A stretch of DNA of 64,000 nucleotides, from contig NC_012877.2 in the NCBI RefSeq assembly GCF_000003195.3, positions 12,255,106 to 12,319,105 on the forward strand, in the 5' to 3' direction. Positions 35,313 to 47,960 of this stretch are shown here, one piece after another. Position 1 is the first letter of the stretch. Every line of letters starts with the position of its first letter. The DNA is from Sorghum bicolor (taxonomy: Eukaryota > Streptophyta > Magnoliopsida > Poales > Poaceae). The notes under the pieces were generated by a model, which saw only the letters and a program-made list of their open reading frames with translations, was not told the DNA's origin and made no database searches. The position numbers and the translations under genes are program-made.

Positions 35313-38300
35313 TCAAGACTCACCAACAGCACACAAACCAGGTAGCACAGCTTGTGGCTTCCCCCTGCCCATGGTGAAACCCCGGGTGCCATCAGGCATG
35401 CGGGGGCCTGGTGGAAGCTTGTTGGCCCCAATCGGCAGCTGCGGGTACTGCTCGGGCTTGGTTATCAGGTTATGCGGTGGAGTGCCAACAGGGTGGGGGC
35501 TGCCACGGTTCCCACCAAGGTGGTTGTTGCCATGGTGATTGTAGTGCTGCTGGTTGTTCTGGTGGTGCTGGTTATTGTTATATTGATGGTTGCCACGCCC
35601 ACGCCCTCTGCCACCGCGGCCGCGCCCTTTGCCGCGTTTGGGAACTTCTTTGTCGTTGAAGTTCTCATCAAACTGCACACAGCCCAAAGCATTTGTTATT
35701 GAAAGGCTTTCCTTGTCATTGAAGTTCTCATCAAACCGTACACAGCCCAAAGCATTTGCTATTGAAAAGCTTTATCCCCTATGAGACTTTCCAAGGATCA
35801 GAGTCATGACAGACACGATGCTATTCAAGTCTAAGAACTGAAAAGCATCCAAAATGTCACAATCCTGTTATATCCAATCGAGCTAAGGCAGGTACATGAT
35901 CTATTACACGGAACAATAAGATAATGAACTGAACCCTCTGAATAATGTCACAAGCAGCAAGGTAAAAATTTAAACTGAGCATAGATTGCTCCTAACTTGG
36001 GCTTTGTTTTTGCACAGGTTGTCCATAACTAAAGCTAAATATATACTGCAATATTGAAATACATCAAGCAAGAAAAAAAATAATGCCCTAGATCCTTCTT
36101 TGAACACTACATACTACATGATTCCAAATGTAGGTTGTTTCAGGATTCTATCTGGTCAAACATTTTCAACTTTGCAATCAATATATGGGACATTCACAAC
36201 ACATGGTTGATCTTTACCAAATGCATCATGGAAAATACTTCCATAAGATATAATTCACTATTTAGAATGGTATATTTTACAAATGTTGCAAGTTTTTTTT
36301 GTCATATAGAAGGCCATGTTACTGTCCTAAACGACCTATATTTGGAATCAGATGGTATCTAACATGAGTATAAATGCACTTGTATTCAGTATGTATAAAT
36401 TTTGGGATGAACTCCTTTTGCTCTAATCTGTTTTTGGGATTCAGAAAAAGAAGGCATAACAACAGTATCTTACCAAGTGTTCTGGCAGTACATCTAACAG
36501 TTGAGAGGATTCTTCAAACAATTTCTCGTTTGAATGGTTCGAAGTGGAGACATCCTCCTCACCATTTCCATCAGTTTCATGCACACCTTTTTTGCCTTTG
36601 CCTGCCCCCTTCACCTAAATCAAGAAACATTAGAAGTAAGTCTACAATAACAACGGGGCATGTAAGTTTCAAAAATTTGGGAACTAAACAGCAGTTTAGG
36701 ATGAAGACATGGATCTCATCTAGGGTTTAATCATAACTGGTTCCAGAAGGAAAGAGAGATTTCAATTTGATCATGTAGAGGAAAACAGGTCACTCATCGA
36801 ACAAAACAAATTGTTACTGATTTAAACATACAAGATGCACCAAAAGGTGAAATCCCCCAAAGCAGAGTTATACAGTATATGATTACCGTGCAAGTATTCA
36901 GCAAACGAACTCTAAGCCCATTTCTCCAGTTTTTCTCATCATTAAGCTCCAAAATCTTCATGAAACCAAATAATGTTAAGAACTTGTGTAAACTGCATAT
37001 TTACTGATGCAAACAATCTAAGACATGAACTGATACATACTGCCTTCTCAGCATCCTCAGGAGTTTCGTACTCCACGAAAGCGTGCAGCTATTTCAAAGG
37101 AAAAATATCAACTCATTAGTAAATATATATGCAGCAAAAGTAATTAAAAAATATTCAAGTTTGGATTGATAACTTCAATCATGTAACACTTGTAACGATC
37201 TATTTTCACAAAACCGTAACACGATCAGAAATTAGAGGAAAAGAATTGTTCCAGAGTACTACCACAGGCATAGGTAAACAATTTTTTTATCAGTGAAGGG
37301 AACTGGAAAGTTCTTGACTATACCAATGAATCGTTTTCATCCTTCCTAATGGACTTCCTTTGGTACCTAACTTAAATCAGTTGCCACAGTAGAAGATTAC
37401 AGTGAGCAACTCAACTCAATTAAAACACGTTTTCAAGAAAAACTAAACTAAAACACTGCCCACTTCATGAAAACTATAAACTCCTATGCTACAATTATTC
37501 CCAAATAATGAACTTCATAGATAAGTTTTCCAACGGAAAGCGTCAATGTTAATGAAATGTAGAAATCACAAAAGCACTGATGAACCCACAAAATGATGCC
37601 CATGAGTTAAAGTGACAAGCAAAGAATATGTAACTGTGAGTGGAAATATTAAGCTAAAAAGGATTGTAGACTAGAGAGAGTATGGGCAGTGGACAGTACA
37701 TATCTGTAGTTGATGCTAAAAAATTTCCCTTTGATAAATGTAGCAGTACAAGTAATATTTTATTTTAGAAAAGTAATGTTCATCCTCTGGAAAAATTTGG
37801 TGCACCATAGATGCACATGATTTGTTTGGCTCACAACATGTTAAGAATTTATTTGGAAGATTCTGACAGATACAAATGGGCCTATTTTTTATTTTTAACC
37901 CTTTTTTTGAAAAATATTCACATTCTTATTTGCGTGTTTGGACCCCGAGCGTCGGTGCCATGGGCCATAGCGCCGAGCTAACACGTCTCGGCACCAAGGG
38001 CCATGGCGCCGAGTTTCAAGGCCCGTGTGGCGTGGCCAATCTACATGGCGCTGGCATGGCCGAGGCTTGGCACCATGCCACCAACCCCTGGGGCCCAAAG
38101 ATGCAAATAAGACACCCAGGGGTATAAATGTGAACATTTTTCAAAAAAGTGTTAAAATTTTTTTAAAAAAAAATCAGTACAAATGATTACAGGATATGTA
38201 AGAAAAATACTAAACAGTAATATAATACTTAAGCAGGGAATTAGCAGTTACCTTGTTAGCAAAAAGCATATCTAACTTGGCAGATCTATTAGTTGCAGGA

Positions 38301-41300
38301 CCAGTGCCATTTGGAGTCTGAGGATAGCAAGTTCGGATTGAAATCACACTGGAACATGACAATATATTACTTTTTTAATGATCCTGGGAAGGAAAAAAGA
38401 TGAAAGTATTGCCATGTTGCAAATAACCATACCTGCCAACAGCTGAAAATATCTTCTTAAGATTCTGGTAGGAGGGATCACCAGGAAGATTTTCTGCAAC
38501 AACAATCCGGGACTACAAGAGGAAACCAAATGGATCAGTGTGCAATCTCAAAATTACAAAATAAAACAAGTGACGCAGAGAAATCAGTTAATACCTGGAG
38601 CTCCTGCAAATCAGATTCTGTAAATGGCTCCTGCCGTTTGACTCTCTTACCATCATCACTTACAACCTGAAACATGACATATTTAAGCAAATATAAATGA
38701 GGTTTGCTACAAAATCGTACCTATGAGTTGATATTTTACACCTTCATATGAAGTAAAGTTGATGCTAAAAGCGAAGAATCATGCTGACTTCAAATGACAG
38801 TAGGGAACAGAGAATGAATAGACTCACAAGTTTTGATGAGGTTCGGAGAGCCGCAGCAAGCATCACATTGTTATGCACGGAAGCTTTTACTTTCTTAAAA
38901 CCAGCAATTACTGATATTGGCACTGTGATTTGTAAACAAGGAAAATTAGTCCTGGGATATATACAGTTGTTTTCCTGCTTGACCAAACAAGATTCCTACA
39001 CTGTTGAAAACGTCAGGGCAGCCCTTGTAAACTAGCATACAAGAAATCACCAATAACCACTGTTTTTCCTCTTTTTGCTTTAGAAACAAAACTTGATTTT
39101 CTCTTCGCTAGAGAAAGACATAGAAACGAAACGGAACAAGTATAAGTAATCATCCATTCAGCTTAAAGTTGTTTTCTCCAGCAATTTCTTTGGTTTTTAT
39201 TTTTTATTAAAAAAAGACACTAGTCGGAAAGGAACACGTGGATCCCAATCATCCTAACATGAAGTGTCCTCTAAACTTGCAGCTCAGCTACAAATATACA
39301 ACTCACCATATCCCTCAGGATCCTTGGTAATGAATCTCATCAAATGTTCTGTAGTTGCAAGGTTGATGTCACTAAAATAGTATTCCACCTACAAAATAGC
39401 ATTATGCAAATTGTATGCTAAGTTAACCAAATAATACTAGTAAAAATAGCAGAAAAAGGAAAATGATCCTAAACAACTAAAACTAAAAAGCACTATCCAC
39501 TTTGTTTGGATCTTCTCTAGCACTTCAAATAATTTTTGCCTTTTGAAATTCCAGCTCATCACAGAATATTTTAAATTTGACGTCATTATTAGATAGCTAT
39601 ATGTCAAATCATTACAACAACAATTGTGTTGGCATATCTCCAAGAACTGCACTCACAAAACAATACAGCAGCATACTGCACCACAACTCCAGCCGAATCT
39701 CCTGGATACCAATCTACATGTGATAAATAACAAGGCACTATGACTGATAAACAAGTTAAAGATCTTCACAATAGAGCATCTCCAACAGTTCAGTAAACCC
39801 ACTCCGAATCTTGTTTATCTGGCACGATAGAGAAAGACCACATTCCAACAGTTCCTTATCCTAACTCCCAACTTTTTTTGCGCTCAGGAAAACAGAGGCA
39901 TCCACTTGGAAAGATACGCGGATGACCAATACTGCCTGTCTGTTTTTTTTTTCCTCAGAACTCTCCATTGCCGCTGACTGCCGCTGCCGCCTGGTGGTTC
40001 ACCGGAATTGAATCTCTGGCCACTATTTTCAGATCTGAGAATACTCAGACAATGGAGATTTTATTTTGCAGGTTCTGGGTGTGAGTTATGGTGCCAGGAT
40101 AGCAGCCACGGCCAGGGTGCCGCCACCACCTGGGAGGTTCATCGGAATTGGATTCCCGGCTGTAAACCAATCAATCAAGGATCCTTTCCTATTCAGTACA
40201 AAACAATTAAGAGAACCTTGCTGAATCTATCACTCCACAAAAGGCAGGGCGCATGGCCAGGATGGCTGGTGCAGCCGCATGCCAATCAATCAAGGATCCA
40301 GAAGACTTGCCTAAACATGTTGCTAACACCTGCCACTATTTAAAAATCTGAGAATACTAGGAAGTAGAGCAAGCAATGAAGAAGGTTCTGGGTGTGAGCT
40401 AGGTTGTTGGGATATCCGGCCACAACAGCGAGTTATTTTGTCCAAGCCGGTTTGTATGGGAGACAACAGACAACAACGTGTACGTTTTTATGATTTTAGT
40501 AACGAACAATAGGGAACTGTTGGTAGATCATATTCTTTTCGTACCCAATAGTTTTTAGAAAGGTTCCAAAACCAGGTTTTTAGGAGTCAATTTTTTAGAT
40601 ACTGTTGGAGATGCTCTTAAGGAGCCTACGGAAAACAAAAATTGGACACTACTATCAAAACATCAAGGGAAGATAGGGTATAGATATTGTGATTTTTCAT
40701 AGTGCTTCCATACCAGTCCATTTGATTAAAAAAAGGCATGCTTGCAAAAAAAAATGTACGACAAAGAGCTAGCAGGTGAAACTAACAATACTTGGACATA
40801 ACATATTCTAACTAAATCTAAGTTATCAAAATTTAGTCTTAGAAGTTCAACTGAACATGGAAACAAGGAATTCACTCAAGTTGGAATGTTTGTGGTGTTA
40901 GAAGTTTTAAATGTCTGAACAATGACCTGAACACAATCATAGGAGTTGCATCAACAAAAGATAATGGGAAGTAAAAATATGACAAATCATGAGCAGTTGA
41001 AAAAGTACATTGCACAACCAAAACATGAACAGCATGGTGTCAACTACTCCCTCCGGTCCGCTTTGTAAAGCATTTGGAGTTTTGAAAAAAAAAAATCCGA
41101 TAAATAAGGCGTATGGGTCATCCAAGGCATCCATCAATGGAGAGAATTAATTTTCACAGGAGCCTAAACGTGCTTGCATGGCACCATGCAAACTAGTGGT
41201 ACGACCCCCGTTGCCTATGTCTCGTGCACTTCCTGGAGTAGTACGCTGGAAATAGCGTCCATGTGAATTCCATGGAGGCCGTGCACTGATTCCGAGCGGC

Positions 41301-42665
41301 AGGCTCGCAGAGTAACTCAACAGCACGAGGATCAAACTCCATCCCAAAATGTAAGTCATTTACATAAATAGCTTTTGATATGCACCTAGATATTCGCTAC
41401 GCCTAATGCACAGTAAAAAAAAACTATGTATCTAGAGAAGCCAAAACGAATTGCAATTTGGAACGGAGGGAGTACCAACCATCTTATAATATGGGCATAC
41501 TTTTTTATCTACCTCCCCCATACTATAATAATTCCTCTGGTCACAAATAATAAGTCCATCTAGATTGGTCCTAAGTCAAACATTTCTAACTTTGGCTTGC
41601 AATATCTAAAAGAATATATTATATCAAATGAATATATTTGTAGAAGTTATTCTCATAATAAATCTTTCAAGGTCAATCCATATAAAATTTTCATATCGGT
41701 AGTCAAACTTTACGACAAACCTAGATGAACTAATATTTGTGATTAGAGAAAGTACTAGATTTTCCTGGAATATTACTTTTCCCATTCATAAAAAACAACA
41801 TTCTGCAGATAGGATCTAGGGATGAATCCCTCAATCTAAAGCATAACTACAACAGATGGTTGGCTACATGGCTTCTTAAATCTTTCAACCGCTTGATAGT
41901 ATCAAAGGCAACATATCAATGACATGCTCCAAAGGAGATCATTAGCAGGCAAAACCAGAATGTATGTTCAGAACATTCAGGTCAACACCCAAATGCCAGT
42001 ACTGAGACAACTGAGCACTGCAAGTTATTATTAGTGATACCACGTTGATTCCAACAAATAGAATTGAAGTATTGACCAATACTAACTTCAAAATTTCTTG
42101 TATATATACGCTCAAAACAAGCATAAACCCGGATTCATACCAGTAAAAGACTAAGTCTGAAACCTAATTTAGTAACAAATTCTCGCATATGCTTTCATAT
42201 CGGCTTGGTCTGAACATATAACCGGAAAACAACACCTACCTGCTTGGTGATCTTGTGCACCACCTCGTCGTCGAGCCCATCCACCACCGGCTCCGCCTTC
42301 ACCGCGGCGGGCGGGAGCATCTCCGCTTCCGGCTCAGGCTCCGGCGCCTGCTGCTCCTTGGCAGCAAATCCGCCGCGTCCCGCCACAGGCGCGTAGTACT
42401 CGAACGGCCGGGGCGGCGGCGCGGCGAAAAAGGCAGCCCGCGGAGGCGGGGGAGGCGCGGCGAACATGCGGATCACCTGCGGCGGAGGCGGCACCACAAC
42501 CGCCGGCGCCGGCGACGGCGGCCCCCGTGGCACGAACTCCGGCGCCTGCGCGTTGAGGCGACTGGACGAGCCGGTCCTGGGAAGGGCCACGGGCCGCTCG
42601 GCAGCCGGCTCCGCGGCGAACCAGCCGGCGGCGATCTGATCAGCGGGCCCGTCCATCTGCGGCAT
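35313..42665 (-). CDS. LARP6: La-related protein 6 (LARP6 b/c type), 10 coding exons
   Basis: Minus-strand coding exons: 42665-42240, 39388-39307, 38922-38828, 38666-38595, 38512-38433, 38348-38252, 37088-37041, 36955-36887, 36614-36474 and 35672-35313. All introns are GT-AG and join to 489 codons plus stop. Features in order: PAM2 motif SRLNAQAPEFVPR (35-47), which binds the MLLE domain of poly(A)-binding protein; a proline-rich stretch; La motif (about 130-215, LDDEVVHKITKQ, VEYYFSDINL); RRM (about 226-320, SRIVVAENLP); RG-rich and Asn/His-rich tail; and a SUZ-C/LSA motif (about 455-475, PGPRMPDGTRGFTMGRGK). The PAM2 motif places it with plant LARP6b/c, cytoplasmic mRNA-binding translation regulators. 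The start is the first ATG after the TATA box. Intron 1 (2.85 kb) holds two MITEs. A 63-bp tandem copy spans the last acceptor. Confidence 0.9.
35651..35776 (-). repeat. 63-bp tandem duplication across the last LARP6 acceptor
   Basis: Two copies, 35651-35713 and 35714-35776, each containing the intron end and the exon start FDENFNDKE. On the minus strand the upstream copy has GTACGG where the downstream one has GTGCAG, so only the downstream copy keeps an AG acceptor. Confidence 0.85.
37896..38155. mobile_element. Foldback element with GC-rich core in LARP6 intron 6
   Basis: 29-bp inverted arms around TTTTTTGAAAAATATTCACA (37896-37924 and 38126-38155) enclose 200 bp rich in GGCGCCGAG, GCACCAAGGGCCATGG and similar text. 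Probably a MITE; family not determined. Confidence 0.5.
39774..40616. mobile_element. MITE in LARP6 intron 1, Tourist-like ends
   Basis: Inverted ends GAGCATCTCCAACAGTT and ACTGTTGGAGATGCTC. The flanks are ATA and TTA, one base off a 3-bp duplication. The inside holds partly duplicated text: AATCTGAGAATACT, GGTTCTGGGTGTGAG and CCAATCAATCAAGGATCC each occur twice, so it is probably an internally expanded element. Confidence 0.65.
41047..41472. mobile_element. Stowaway-type MITE in LARP6 intron 1
   Basis: Ends CTCCCTCCGGTCCGC and GGAACGGAGGGAG, flanked by TA (41045-41046, 41473-41474). A second, degenerate Stowaway-like inverted repeat follows at about 41526-41757. Confidence 0.7.
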
Positions 42666-42859
42666 CTGGGCTGGGGCTTGGGTACACGGCCGGTGCCGGA
42701 GCGACAAGATAGCGGCCGCTACTGCTGCTAGCTCTCGTTGTAGGCGCGCGGATGGAAGCTCCCTAGCAGCAGCGGCGGCGGTGTGGGGGTACAAGGGAGA
42801 GCTTGGGTAGTGGCGGAGAAGGGGAGTTCTCAAAAGGGTAGGGTTCCGACGAGGTCGGA

Positions 42860-42867
42860 TATTTATA
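42860..42867 (-). promoter_or_regulatory. TATA box of the LARP6 gene
   Basis: Minus-strand TATAAATA in CGCTATAAATATCC, 195 bp upstream of the start codon. The expected transcript start is near 42830. No ATG lies between that point and the chosen start at 42665. Confidence 0.65.
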
Positions 42868-43103
42868 GCGCTGACCCTCGCGGGGTTCACCCGGCGGAGA
42901 CGCGGCGGCGACTTTGGGTGGTCCCTGGGTGCGCCCGGTGTACGCGAGGTGGGCATGTAGCCGTCCGATAAGCGTTGATATTCGTGTGTCGTGATACTGG
43001 TGTTTAGGCGCGGTCCAGGCAAGCAATCATGTGTGGAAGGTTCATGCTTGTCATTTGAATGCAATTTTTTTTTAGAAAATTTTCAATTCCGGCCTCTAGT
43101 TTC

Positions 43104-43375
43104 GGGCCTTGTTTACCTCCAAAAAATTTTGCAAAATAAAAATATTAGTACTTTCGTTTGTATTTGACAAATATTGTCTAATAATAGACTAACTAGACTA
43201 AAAAGATTTGTCTCGTCAATTCCGACCAAACTGTGCAATTAGTTTTTATTTTCATCAATATTTAATACTCCATGCATACGTCTAAATATTCGATGTGACG
43301 GGGAATCTGAAAAATTTTGCAAAATTTGTGGTGAAGAATCTTGAAAAAAAAAATTTGGAAAAACTAAACAAGACC
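43104..43375. mobile_element. Sorghum-type MITE (GGGCCTTGTTTA ends)
   Basis: Ends GGGCCTTGTTTACCTCC and AAAACTAAACAAGACC, with the TTTTGCAAAAT, TTTGTCTCGTCAATT and CGATGTGACGGGGAATCTG text that I know from a very common sorghum MITE. It is about 240 bp upstream of the LARP6 TATA box. Confidence 0.7.
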
Positions 43376-43919
43376 TCCATTACTTAACTATGTTAGCTAA
43401 ATTGCTCGACACCAAGGGCCTCTTGGTTCATGGCCAAACTTGCCTGGAGCTCTTGGTTGGCGCCTGTGCAATTGGAACGCACGCGCGTTTCGACAAACAG
43501 CAGCGCTCGCATGAACAGCAACATACGTTGCTGTGACTTTTGCAATCTACTGTATTTCTCTAGTCTAGTTTCATCCTAACGTTCAATCTTTCTCCCGTTT
43601 AAATTCTGGGTTAATGGGCCAATTTAGATTCTACGAGCTTTTTTTCTTTTTGGGGATAGCGAATTTGTGGGAGATAAAAAGGGAAAGAGATAATTTGACA
43701 TCCAAATAGATGTAGAAGTACTATTTTAAAAATTCATATATCTTCCTATGTTCCATAATACTTTATACAGGATTAATAATTCAATCCATAGAAAAAATAA
43801 AAAAAAATCGTTATGAAATTTAAAAAAAAAACTAGAAAAATGAGTACATCTCATTTGTTGAGATGCAAATAGCTAATATAAAAACACATATGGTTTTTGT
43901 TCTTCAGTACCAAAATAAT
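43376..43919. other. Intergenic, no gene seen
   Basis: AT-rich spacer between the two host genes with no recognised structure. Confidence 0.3.
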
Positions 43920-44700
43920 TGTCAATAAATACCCAGTTTAAAACTTTAAACTAACACATTATAAACTTTATACTGCTAGGTTCAAAATTTTAACTCCGGA
44001 TTTTTAAACTTTTAACTAACATTACAAACTTTCTACTTTTAGGTATAAAACTTTGAGCTATGATGTTTAGAACTTTGTGTTTCTAGGTAAACTTTCAACT
44101 ATGCAACTACAATTTTAAATTGCTACTTTTAAAACTTTAAATTATCACATTAATTAAAAACTTTATAATACTCAGTTGAGAACTTTAAACTAGATTTTAT
44201 AAACTTTTGATCCACGATAATATAAACTTTGTACTAATATATTCAAGATTTTGATCTATCACAATATAAATTTTGTACTACTAGTTTCAAAACTTTGCAC
44301 CCATAATTTATAACATTTAAAAACTATGATACTTCAAACTCTGTATTTCTAACTTCAAAACTTTATACTCGAATTATAAACTTTGAACTATCAAATTATA
44401 AAATTTGTAATGCTAATTTGAAAAGTTTGAATTATCAAATTATAAACTTTGCACTACTAGGTTCAAAACTTTACACCTAAAATTTATAAACTTTCAACTA
44501 TTAAATTTAAACTTTGTACCACTAGGTTCAAAAAACTTTGAACTATCACATTATAGACTTTGTATTGCTAGGTTCAAAACCTTACACCTAGAATTTATAA
44601 ACTTTAAACTATTAAATTACAATGTTTGTATCAATAGGTTCAAAACTTTATAATACAAGATTTAAAACTTTATACTCCTAAGTGCAAAACTTTATCATCA
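43920..44700. repeat. Degenerate A/T tandem repeat
   Basis: About ten diverged copies of a unit of roughly 60-75 bp built from AAACTTTGTACTACTAGGTT, CAAAACTTTACACC and AATTTATAAACTTT. No coding potential. Confidence 0.6.
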
Positions 44701-46014
44701 CGAAAATTATTTCAAAATATATCCAACGTGGATCTACTTTTGTAGGTCTCGTCATAATGAACATAATGGTGCAAACGAAATTAAAAATAGATGCTTGACA
44801 AAAAAGTTATTGCATTTTAAAATTTTATGTACTATATGTATATTTCGTATAAATATGATCTAACACACTGATGCACCTCCCACCCCCTTCCTCGCATCCA
44901 CCCTCTATGAAAAGAAAGAAAACAAACCCAAAATATAAAATAGATACCTAAAATTAAAATAGAAAGTGAACACGTACTACTCGTGAAATGGATACCTAAA
45001 ATACAAAGTGAACATGTACTACTCGCGATCAGTGAAAGTAAAAAAAAAGAAAAGGAAAACGTAAGAATTGTGAAACTCGTCACGTCTAACTTCCGCGCAT
45101 TACTACGGATAACTAATATTTTATACTAAAAACACATGAATCGCACGATAAAATAATAAATATTATAAAATTAAATATCAATATTAAAGTGCCATTTAAT
45201 CTAAAAATGAAGTTTCTGAAACTAACTCAGTCAGATGAAACGTGGCGTCATAGGCTCACATAATTATATAACGATAATTTAAAATTTAAACGTATTTTGG
45301 GTTTTTATGGCATAGTTTTTATACTACATTTCCATCCACTTTTGTATTGATAATTTGATAGTCATTCATATTTCAAGCATTCATAATAGAATGACAAAAA
45401 AAAAGTTTATACAGGTCCATCAATTCTTCTGGCCAAATAATATGCTTGATCCGTTTAAGGAAAAGCATCTAGCTATGATCGTAGTTGTTTGTTGCAACAA
45501 AAAAATATTATCACAATAAGTAAAGCAATGAAAATGGTAGTTGTGTGCATTGCAGCATTAAGTAATGCAAATCAAATGAAAATGGCAATTATGTGCATTG
45601 CAGCATTGGTAATCAGGCATAGAATTACACAGATTTACAATTAATCATAAAAGAGTGACAAATGGTAGTTGTTTTGTTAATTACATAAACATAGACATAA
45701 AATATCATAACTTCTGTATATCTTATAAACATTAAAAAGATCTAAATGCATAGGGAGACATGTCTCATATGGTTCAACCATAAAATTTGTCAGCCGCTGT
45801 TACATCGAGACATGGCAAGGGGGTAAGTTGCCTATTCCTTCTTACTGCCTGAACCTCGGCTATATTGGCAACTAACTTACGTCCATATTTGGTGCTCGCA
45901 TTTCTCGGTTGTAGGAGTTTGGAAGACTCACCATTAGTGCCATTAAAAATTAGTGCCAACTACCAAAAGTTAGCTAGAGAGTAGACATAAATCAATCTTA
46001 GCTCAAGGCAATAG
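44701..46014. other. Intergenic, no gene recognised
   Basis: AT-rich. A 61-codon minus-strand frame (45959-45774, ending LPCLDVTAADKFYG) has protein-like composition, but I do not recognise it and call no gene. Confidence 0.3.
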
Positions 46015-46501
46015 GAGTGTGTTTGGTTTGCGTCCAAACCTGGCTTTTTGCTTGAATGGGCCAGGTTTGGGGTGTTTGGTTGCCTGGCCAACCCCTGAAG
46101 CCAGGCTCTATCTGGCCTACCGTACAGCCAGAGTCAGGCCCAAGTAGAAACACTAGGTTGGTGTTTCTTCTGGAGCCAGGCTCCAGCTGGCTCTGTGATT
46201 CATTCATGTCACTTCCTGGTCTTCACTCCCTTCTCTTTCGCTACTAGTCCTTTTCACCGGTGGTGACTAGTCAGCCGTGGTGGTGTTCGATAAAATATGT
46301 GAGAACCGATAACATTACCAGAAGAGAGAAGAGGTAATTCTGTGCAAAACAAAATAGACAACCAAACACACCCAATGCTAGCCAGGCTAGTACAATGTAC
46401 ACAACCAAACAACTACGAATTGGCCTAGTTAGAACAGGCTAAAGCTAGCCTGGCTTAGTTTTGCTAGCCAGACTTGTATAGAAAATAAACCAAGCACACT
46501 C
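46015..46501. mobile_element. MITE with GAGTGTGTTTGGTTT ends
   Basis: Inverted ends GAGTGTGTTTGGTTTG and AAACCAAGCACACTC, flanked by TAG on both sides (46012-46014, 46502-46504). The inside repeats CCAGGCT and GCCTGGC words. Superfamily uncertain; a 3-bp duplication fits CACTA or Harbinger. Confidence 0.6.
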
Positions 46502-46504
46502 TAG

Positions 46505-47183
46505 ATGTTTTCCTATAATAACAAAATTATAGGTTCTAGTTGTTTATTAGTACAAACCATCCCTATTTACCTTGAAATATTTTTATTATCAGCCAACATA
46601 TATTAATATTACTATTAGCCATAATTATAAATCCAACAAATTTAGGCAAGTTCAAAAAACAGATCTGGTACATATTATAGGGGAACAAGCCTTGTTTAGT
46701 CTTTGCCTTATTGTTTTCTTCATGTTGGTGCACACAGATATGTGAGGAAGATCAAGGCAGACAAACTCTATATACAATAGAAAAAAGTTTTTCATTAAAT
46801 TATAAAACCTTCTAAAAAGCTGCAACATCATTACGAATAGTCTAGACACCTATTTTTCTTTAATCTGCATGCTTCACCCATGTTCTGTAGTCCCGCTAAA
46901 ATAGAATATTTTGTTTAAAGATGGAGAGGTAATGCAAGTGGAGTTTAAGAAACCATTGCGATAAGAAGACTCGCATTCAGAGGTCGTACAAGTGCATGCA
47001 CCCCGGTGAAAAAATGTCAAAAAACCATTACCTTAGTTAACCTTGTGCATTTTGCCTGCAACTAAAGGAGTGTGAGATAATGTAACAACAACCTTACCCC
47101 GTGACAAAGGAGTGAGTAGTGGTGTGGTATTGATGGTAGTGGAAAGATGATATGATACCTTCACGGAGGCCACCAATGGCTTA
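46505..47183. other. Intergenic, no gene seen
   Basis: No recognised gene or repeat. Confidence 0.3.
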
Positions 47184-47378
47184 GGCCATCCTCAATGGGA
47201 GTTTCATGTCACAGTTTCCAACACATCAATATTTTGGAAACAGTGCATAAGAGTTTCATGTGGATGAAACTCTCTCTACTCCTATGAAACTCTTATCATC
47301 TCTCTCTTCATTAATATAGCGCCACATCAGCATATTTAATGTGCATGAAACTCTAATGAAACCCCATTGAGACTGGCC
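47184..47378. mobile_element. Tourist-type MITE
   Basis: 195 bp, ends GGCCATCCTCAATGGGAGTTT and AACCCCATTGAGACTGGCC, target duplication TTA (47181-47183, 47379-47381). The inside repeats GAGTTTCATG and ATGAAACTCT. Confidence 0.8.
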
Positions 47379-47381
47379 TTA

Positions 47382-47848
47382 TGCATTCTAGGCTCTGGGA
47401 AACGACCGTCGGCCCATCGCCTACATTTCTGCTAAGCAGAGCCAAGGACTATCTCTACGCCAGTAGAGTTTACCTACCGACCCTAACTAACTTCCAAATA
47501 CCTCAAGCATAGATGAGATATATCTTTCAAAGAAGACATCTTTTTTTGAATAAGCCAATTGATTTGGGACCTTCAGGTTCATTATTTTTCCTATTCAAAG
47601 ATCAGGGATTTGTCTTGTGTTTTCACATCAAGAATTCTTCACATATGAAGATAAAGAGACGGAAAATCAGCTTAATACCAATTTCTGAAGAAAAAATGAC
47701 TCCTAAACATATATGGCTAGCTAGTGATTTACGAATGAGAATGGGCTAGAACCCTGAGTTTTTCCTTATATAATGACCAAACACTCCTATAATATTGATA
47801 AAATGGTAACAACTCTTAAAAGCATGAGGCGGAAGTGAGGAAGCTTAA
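47382..47848. other. Intergenic; 78-codon plus-strand frame unassigned
   Basis: The frame 47513-47749 (IFQRRHLFLNKPIDLGPSG onwards) has organelle-like composition and could be a plastid DNA fragment, but I cannot confirm it. Confidence 0.25.
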
Positions 47849-47960
47849 GGGGTGTTTGGGATCGCTTCGCTCTATGTTTTTCAACTCTGCTCTACGGTTT
47901 TAGCTCCACGCACTCAGTTCGAAGAAAAATGGTGGAGTTGTGAGAGCACTTAAAGAGGTA

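Noticed and set aside
42255..42731. 158-codon plus-strand Arg-rich frame
   Set aside because: Antisense of LARP6 exon 1, which has the PAM2 motif and a clean splice donor.
42195..43064. Starting LARP6 at an upstream in-frame ATG (43064)
   Set aside because: That ATG lies upstream of the TATA box at 42860-42867, so it would not be in the transcript.
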